A stretch of DNA of 64,000 nt from Magnetospirillum aberrantis SpK (GTDB taxonomy: Bacteria; Pseudomonadota; Alphaproteobacteria; Rhodospirillales; Magnetospirillaceae): contig NZ_JAAIYP010000004.1 of NCBI RefSeq assembly GCF_011022235.1, positions 109,504-173,503 of the forward strand. The letters are read 5' to 3'. The position numbers and the translations under genes were made by a program. Positions 60,527 through 64,000 of the stretch are shown piece by piece; positions within the stretch are counted from its first letter, which is position 1; each line of letters starts with the position of its first letter. Below the pieces are notes generated by a model. It did not search any database, was not told where the DNA came from, and saw nothing but the letters and a program-made list of their open reading frames with translations.

Positions 60527-62107
60527 TCAGTGTCCCCCGCCACCGGCGGCGGAGGGATGACCGACCTTGTGCACAAACGGCATCAGCAGCAGGCCGAAGG
60601 CGAAAACCATGCTCATCACCAACAGCACGTCGCCATAGGACAAGGTGGTGGCCTGTTGCCTGGTGATGTTGTAGAGCGCGCGCAACGCCGCCTGGTCGGG
60701 ATCGCCGGGGATCAGGGTGGCATAGCGCGAGGACATGCTTTCCAGGCGGGTGACCGCCTCCAGGTTGGCCTGGGTCAGGCTCTCGCCCAGGCGGCTCATG
60801 TGCAGGTCGATGCGGTTGCTGACCATGGTGGTGATGGCGGCCAGCCCCACGGCGCCGCCGGTGTTGCGCATCAGGTTGTAAAGGCCGGATGCGTTCTGGA
60901 CCTTGTTGGGCGGCAGGTGGCCCAAGGCCACGGCGTTGATCGGCACCATGCAGAACATCAGCGACAGCCCGCGCACCGCCTGGGGCAGGAACAGGTCCCA
61001 ATATCCCCATTCGCTGGTCAGGTGGCTGTTGAGCCACAAGCCGGTGCCGAACAACCCCAGGCCGATTCCCAGCATGGCGCGCAGGTCCATGTGGCGGGCC
61101 AGGTTGCCGGCCAGCGGCGCCGACAGGAACTGGAACAGGCCGGTGACCATCATGGTCAGGCCGATGTCGATGGAGGAATAGCCCTGGACGCGGCCGAGAT
61201 ACAGCGGGATGACGTAGACCGAACCGTAAAGGCCGATGCCGATGATGAAGCTGAAGACGCAGCCCACCAGGAAGTTGCGGTCGGCAAAGGCGCGCAGGTC
61301 CACCACCGGATGGTCGCAGGTCAGCTCGCGCCACAGGAAGGCGATGCCCGCCACCACCATGACCACGGTGAACACGGCGATGGTCGGGTCCTCGAACCAA
61401 TCCTCGCGCGGGCCTTCCTCCAGCACGTATTGCATGGACCCCAGGAACAGGGCGATGAACACCACCCCGGCCAGGTCGAACCCCTTCAGCAATTCCAGGC
61501 GCGGCCGGTCGATGTTGACGAAGGCCAGGACCACGAAGGCGACGATGGTTCCCGGCACCACGTTGATCAGGAACAGCCAGTGCCAGCTCCACAGATCGGT
61601 CAGGTAACCGCCGAGCGTCGGCCCCAAGGTGGGGGCCATGGTGGCGGTCAGCCCGATGATCACCGATACGCCGGCCTGCATGCGCGGCGGGAACAGGATG
61701 TAGCTGGTGGAAAACACCAGCGGGATCATGGCGCCGCCCAGGAAACCCTGGATGCCGCGCAGCACGATCATGGATTCCACGCTCCAGGCCATGGCGCACA
61801 ACGCGCTGGCGATGGTGAAGGTGACGCAGCTGGCGAAGAACAGCCAGCGCGTGGACAGCACGCGGGCCAGCCACCCCGACAGCGGGATCATCACCACCTC
61901 GGCGATCAGGTAGGCGGTCTGGACCCAGCTTACCTCGTCGGCCGAGGCCGAGATGCCGGCCTGGATCTGGCTCAGCGAACTGGCGACGATCTGGATGTCC
62001 AGGATCGCCATGAACATGCCGACCACCATGGCGTAAAAGCCGATCCAGTCGCGCGTGGTGACCACGCGCTGGTCTGGTGGGATCGACGTGCGGTCGATGT
62101 GGGTCAT
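60527..62107 (-). CDS. DHA2 family multidrug efflux MFS transporter (EmrB-like)
   Basis: Inner-membrane protein of 526 residues, about 14 hydrophobic segments. MFMAILDIQIVASSLSQIQ in helix 1, WVQTAYLIAEVVMIPLSGWLAR and ATMAPTLGPTLGGYL (motif C, antiporter) are DHA2/EmrB hallmarks. With the HlyD-type protein it should form a tripartite pump across both membranes; an outer-membrane partner is not in the window. Start ATG 62107 overlaps the stop of the adaptor gene (ATGA). The C-terminus is Gly-rich. Confidence 0.9.
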   Translation of the reverse strand: MTHIDRTSIPPDQRVVTTRDWIGFYAMVVGMFMAILDIQIVASSLSQIQAGISASADEVSWVQTAYLIAEVVMIPLSGWLARVLSTRWLFFASCVTFTIASALCAMAWSVESMIVLRGIQGFLGGAMIPLVFSTSYILFPPRMQAGVSVIIGLTATMAPTLGPTLGGYLTDLWSWHWLFLINVVPGTIVAFVVLAFVNIDRPRLELLKGFDLAGVVFIALFLGSMQYVLEEGPREDWFEDPTIAVFTVVMVVAGIAFLWRELTCDHPVVDLRAFADRNFLVGCVFSFIIGIGLYGSVYVIPLYLGRVQGYSSIDIGLTMMVTGLFQFLSAPLAGNLARHMDLRAMLGIGLGLFGTGLWLNSHLTSEWGYWDLFLPQAVRGLSLMFCMVPINAVALGHLPPNKVQNASGLYNLMRNTGGAVGLAAITTMVSNRIDLHMSRLGESLTQANLEAVTRLESMSSRYATLIPGDPDQAALRALYNITRQQATTLSYGDVLLVMSMVFAFGLLLMPFVHKVGHPSAAGGGGH

Positions 62108-63168
62108 TGCCCGGCCGTCTGTCGCGTCGTCAATTGTTCGGGAGAACCGGTGCGGGTGTCGATGCGGGCGACCACCGACAAGCCGGGACGCAACCGCCCG
62201 AGCAACGGGTTGTCGGCCGGCAATTCGATGCGGACCGGCAGGCGTTGGACCACCTTGGTGAAGTTGCCGGTGGCGTTCTCGGGCGGCAACAGGCTGAACT
62301 TGGCCCCAGAAGCCGGCGAGAACCCGGTCACCGTACCGGTCAGCGTCACGCCGGGAAAGGCGTCGACCTCGATCTCGGCCAAGGCGCCGGGATGCATGCG
62401 GCCGATCTGGGTTTCCTTGTAATTGGCGTCGATCCACACGGTGGACAGCGGCACCACGCTCAGCAGGTGCTGGCCGGTGCGCACGTACATGCCCTCGCGC
62501 ACCACGCGGTTGCCGATCACGCCGTCCACCGGGGCGCGGATCTCCGTTGCCTCAAGGTCGGCTTCGGCCAGGGCCAGTTGGGCACGGGCCTGTTCCAGTT
62601 GCGCCTGGGCGATGTCGCGATCCGATTCCAGCACCGCCAACTGACGGCGCGCCGCCAGGGCCTGGGCGTTGGACCCGGTCACGCCGGCCGCCGCCTTGGT
62701 CGCCTCGGCCTGTTGGCTGTCGAAACGCTGGCGCGACACGAAATCCTCGCGCACCAGACGCTGGGTGCGTTCCAGGTCGGCGCGCGACCGTTTCAGGTCG
62801 GCCTGAGCGGCGGTGATCGAAGCGCCGGCCTGGGTCAGCGTCGCCTGTTGCACCGCGACCTTGTCGTCCAATTGCACCAACGCCGCGTTACGTGCCGTCA
62901 CCAGGGCGCGGGCCTCGGCCACGCGCGCCCGGAAATCCCGGTCGTCAAGACGCACCAGAACGTCGCCGGCCTTGACCGACTGGTTGTCGCCCACCGCCAC
63001 CTCGACCACATGGGCGCTGATCTTGGGGGCCATGTTGGTGATGTCGCCTTCCACATAGGCGTCGTCGGTGGTCTGCCAATGGCGCCATTCGGTGGCCCAG
63101 CGGAAGGCGCCGAAGGCGGCGGCGACCAACGCGACGGCGGCGACGCCAAGCAGGACGGGTTTCTTCAT
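62104..63168 (-). CDS. HlyD/EmrA family membrane fusion protein
   Basis: Periplasmic adaptor of 354 residues with one N-terminal membrane anchor (VLLGVAAVALVAAAFGAF). TTDDAYVEGDITNMAPKISAHV and VGDNQSVKAGDVLVRLDDRDF form the lipoyl domain; a long coiled-coil hairpin (residues 85-200) and ATEIRAPVDGVIGNR complete the fold. It bridges the MFS pump and an outer-membrane channel. The promoter carries a palindromic operator. No regulator gene adjoins, so it must be coded elsewhere or be outside the window. Confidence 0.9.
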   Translation of the reverse strand: MKKPVLLGVAAVALVAAAFGAFRWATEWRHWQTTDDAYVEGDITNMAPKISAHVVEVAVGDNQSVKAGDVLVRLDDRDFRARVAEARALVTARNAALVQLDDKVAVQQATLTQAGASITAAQADLKRSRADLERTQRLVREDFVSRQRFDSQQAEATKAAAGVTGSNAQALAARRQLAVLESDRDIAQAQLEQARAQLALAEADLEATEIRAPVDGVIGNRVVREGMYVRTGQHLLSVVPLSTVWIDANYKETQIGRMHPGALAEIEVDAFPGVTLTGTVTGFSPASGAKFSLLPPENATGNFTKVVQRLPVRIELPADNPLLGRLRPGLSVVARIDTRTGSPEQLTTRQTAGQ

Positions 63169-63185
63169 CGGGGGGCTCGATCGAC

Positions 63186-63236
63186 AACTGAACTGGACGG
63201 TTCAGTTTTATATTATCGACCGCTCGCCATGGTCAA
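63186..63236 (-). promoter_or_regulatory. Promoter and operator of the efflux operon
   Basis: On the minus strand TTGACC (63236-63231) and TATAAA (63212-63207) are 18 bases apart. AACTGAAC (63186-63193) and GTTCAGTT (63200-63207) form an 8-base inverted repeat with a 6-base spacer overlapping the -10 end and transcript start, as expected for a TetR-type repressor. Confidence 0.6.
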
Positions 63237-63302
63237 GGTTTTTGCGCGGTTCAAATCCCCTCGTCGCCGCGCTAGGCTGAACGCGCAAGCACGGAGGCAG
63301 GC

Positions 63303-63872
63303 ATGCGGACGAGGTGGCGGATGATGGCCGCGGTGACGGCTTTGGGGCCGTTGACGTGGGGTGCGGCGGCGATGGCGTCGGAACGGCTTGAGGTGCCGCA
63401 ACTGCCCGGTTGGCAGGTGGTGAACAGCGTTTCCGACCACACCGGCGAGGTGACCGAGCTGATTCCTCCCGGAGAGACCGCCGATTCCTGGACCCGGCGG
63501 GTCACCGTGCAGGCGTTTCGCGGCGTGCCGATGACGGTGTCCGGTTTCCTGGATCAGGTGGTGCAGAAAACCGCCGAGGTGTGCGAGGGTGCCACCGCCG
63601 GCCCGCCCAGCATGGGCAAGGTCTCGGGGGCTGATGCCGGCACGCGCACGGTGGCGTGCGGCCAGTACAAAGGCGACGGCCGTGGCACCTTCGCCATGCA
63701 TTTCGTGGTGCGTGGCCGCGAGGCCCTGTACGTGGTGACGCGGTTGTGGCGCGGCGCGCCGTTCAATCCCAAGACCATGCCCATCGACGCCGCCGAGTTG
63801 CGGGAGTGGAGCGACTACGCCGCCGACATCAATTTGTGCGACAGCCGCGATCCCAACCGGCCGTGCCGGTGA
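63303..63872 (+). CDS. Exported protein of unknown function
   Basis: Protein of 189 residues with a signal peptide (AAVTALGPLTWGAAAMA followed by SE). The mature part begins LEVPQLPGWQVVNSV, has an APLVE-like TELIPPGETADSWTRRVTVQAF, then cysteines in EVCEGAT, TVACGQYK, INLCDS and RPCR, so two disulfides are possible. I do not recognise a characterised homologue. GGAGG stands 6-10 bases before the ATG. It is divergent from the efflux operon with a 134-base gap, and is followed by hairpins. Confidence 0.75.
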   Translation: MRTRWRMMAAVTALGPLTWGAAAMASERLEVPQLPGWQVVNSVSDHTGEVTELIPPGETADSWTRRVTVQAFRGVPMTVSGFLDQVVQKTAEVCEGATAGPPSMGKVSGADAGTRTVACGQYKGDGRGTFAMHFVVRGREALYVVTRLWRGAPFNPKTMPIDAAELREWSDYAADINLCDSRDPNRPCR

Positions 63873-63876
63873 ACGA

Positions 63877-64000
63877 GTGCATTGAAACATTCAGATGGTT
63901 CAATGCACCAAGCCCGAGCGGCACTTGAGCTTGGCTTGCGCCGGAGGCGCAGCCGCCAAAGGCAAGCCTAGTTCTCTGACGCATATGAATGCGTCAGAGA
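63877..64000. repeat. Three consecutive hairpins at the right edge
   Basis: GTGCATTGAA/TTCAATGCAC (63877-63886 with 63899-63908) contains an inner CAT/ATG; TTGGC/GCCAA (63931-63935 with 63955-63959) encloses TGCGCC/GGCGCA; and a 12-base stem (63973-63984 with 63989-64000) with loop ATGA runs to the window end. No gene is seen here. Confidence 0.75.

Noticed and set aside
58440..62422. Long plus-strand frames opposite asnB and the MFS gene
   Set aside because: Both are antisense shadows with no domain features; the minus-strand products are complete AsnB and EmrB-like proteins.

Overview
The window is high-GC DNA that reads as ordinary chromosome of an alphaproteobacterium, most likely a Rhodospirillales spirillum of the Magnetospirillum type. 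Pointers are ctrA next to fliI-fliJ, DivL-like and ChpT proteins, CarD, MmcB, FdxA, a CheA with a C-terminal receiver domain, and many PAS, GGDEF, EAL and receiver proteins. The taxonomic placement is inference from gene content. I see no rRNA, tRNA, CRISPR array, integrase or insertion sequence. Genes are densely packed, with many 1-14 base overlaps, and no gene-free stretch exceeds 300 bases.

Layout. 0.1-2.8 kb: ctrA divergent from fliI-fliJ. 2.8-4.6 kb: a lower-GC pair, an AAA ATPase and a DUF4276 (Toprim-like) protein, that looks like an inserted defence-type module. 4.6-8 kb: an RlmM-like methyltransferase, an unknown protein and a CNT-type transporter. 8-14 kb: a giant receiver/PAS/GGDEF/EAL protein, a DivK-like receiver and a convergent DivL-like pseudokinase. 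14-20.5 kb: YqaA-like membrane protein, zapE, mmcB, panD, queC, a lipoprotein hydrolase, YjbQ and small exported proteins. 20.3-28.7 kb: a dispersed hairpin repeat, surface and SH3 proteins, a 2-hydroxyacid dehydrogenase, pabB-pabC, greB, an unknown 498-residue protein and a ThiF/DsrE pair. 28.8-35.7 kb: an EAL protein, an EamA exporter with divergent LysR, a receiver-pentapeptide fusion and an Atm1-type ABC exporter.

35.7-39.3 kb: a second inverted copy of the hairpin repeat, a metallophosphoesterase that has lost metal ligands, carD, fdxA, a TerB protein and a TerC protein. 39.3-44.3 kb: one six-gene signalling operon (OmpR regulator, receiver-kinase, solute-binding protein, SiaB, SiaC, histidine kinase). 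44.4-51.7 kb: a stand-alone DnaA domain IV protein, pip, queA-tgt, an EamA transporter with a His-rich tail, a PAP2 phosphatase and a GT39 glycosyltransferase. 51.8-58.4 kb: a chpT-cheA-cheW-cheY-cheB-cheR operon. 58.4-64 kb: asnB, an EmrAB-type efflux pair with a palindromic operator, an exported unknown protein and a terminal set of hairpins.

How it fits together. Four parts of the CtrA phosphorelay or its control (CtrA, DivK-like, DivL-like, ChpT) lie in 58 kb beside flagellar and chemotaxis genes. CtrA-type half sites sit in the ctrA-fliI gap, and a near-consensus CtrA box lies upstream of chpT-che. This suggests that motility is wired to CtrA. The least described items are the ATPase/DUF4276 island, the SiaB-SiaC operon built around a solute-binding protein and two kinases, the two DHp domains without histidine that flank a DivK-like gene, the degenerate phosphatase, the receiver-pentapeptide fusion, the lone DnaA domain IV, and the dispersed hairpin repeat with a compensatory base-pair change.
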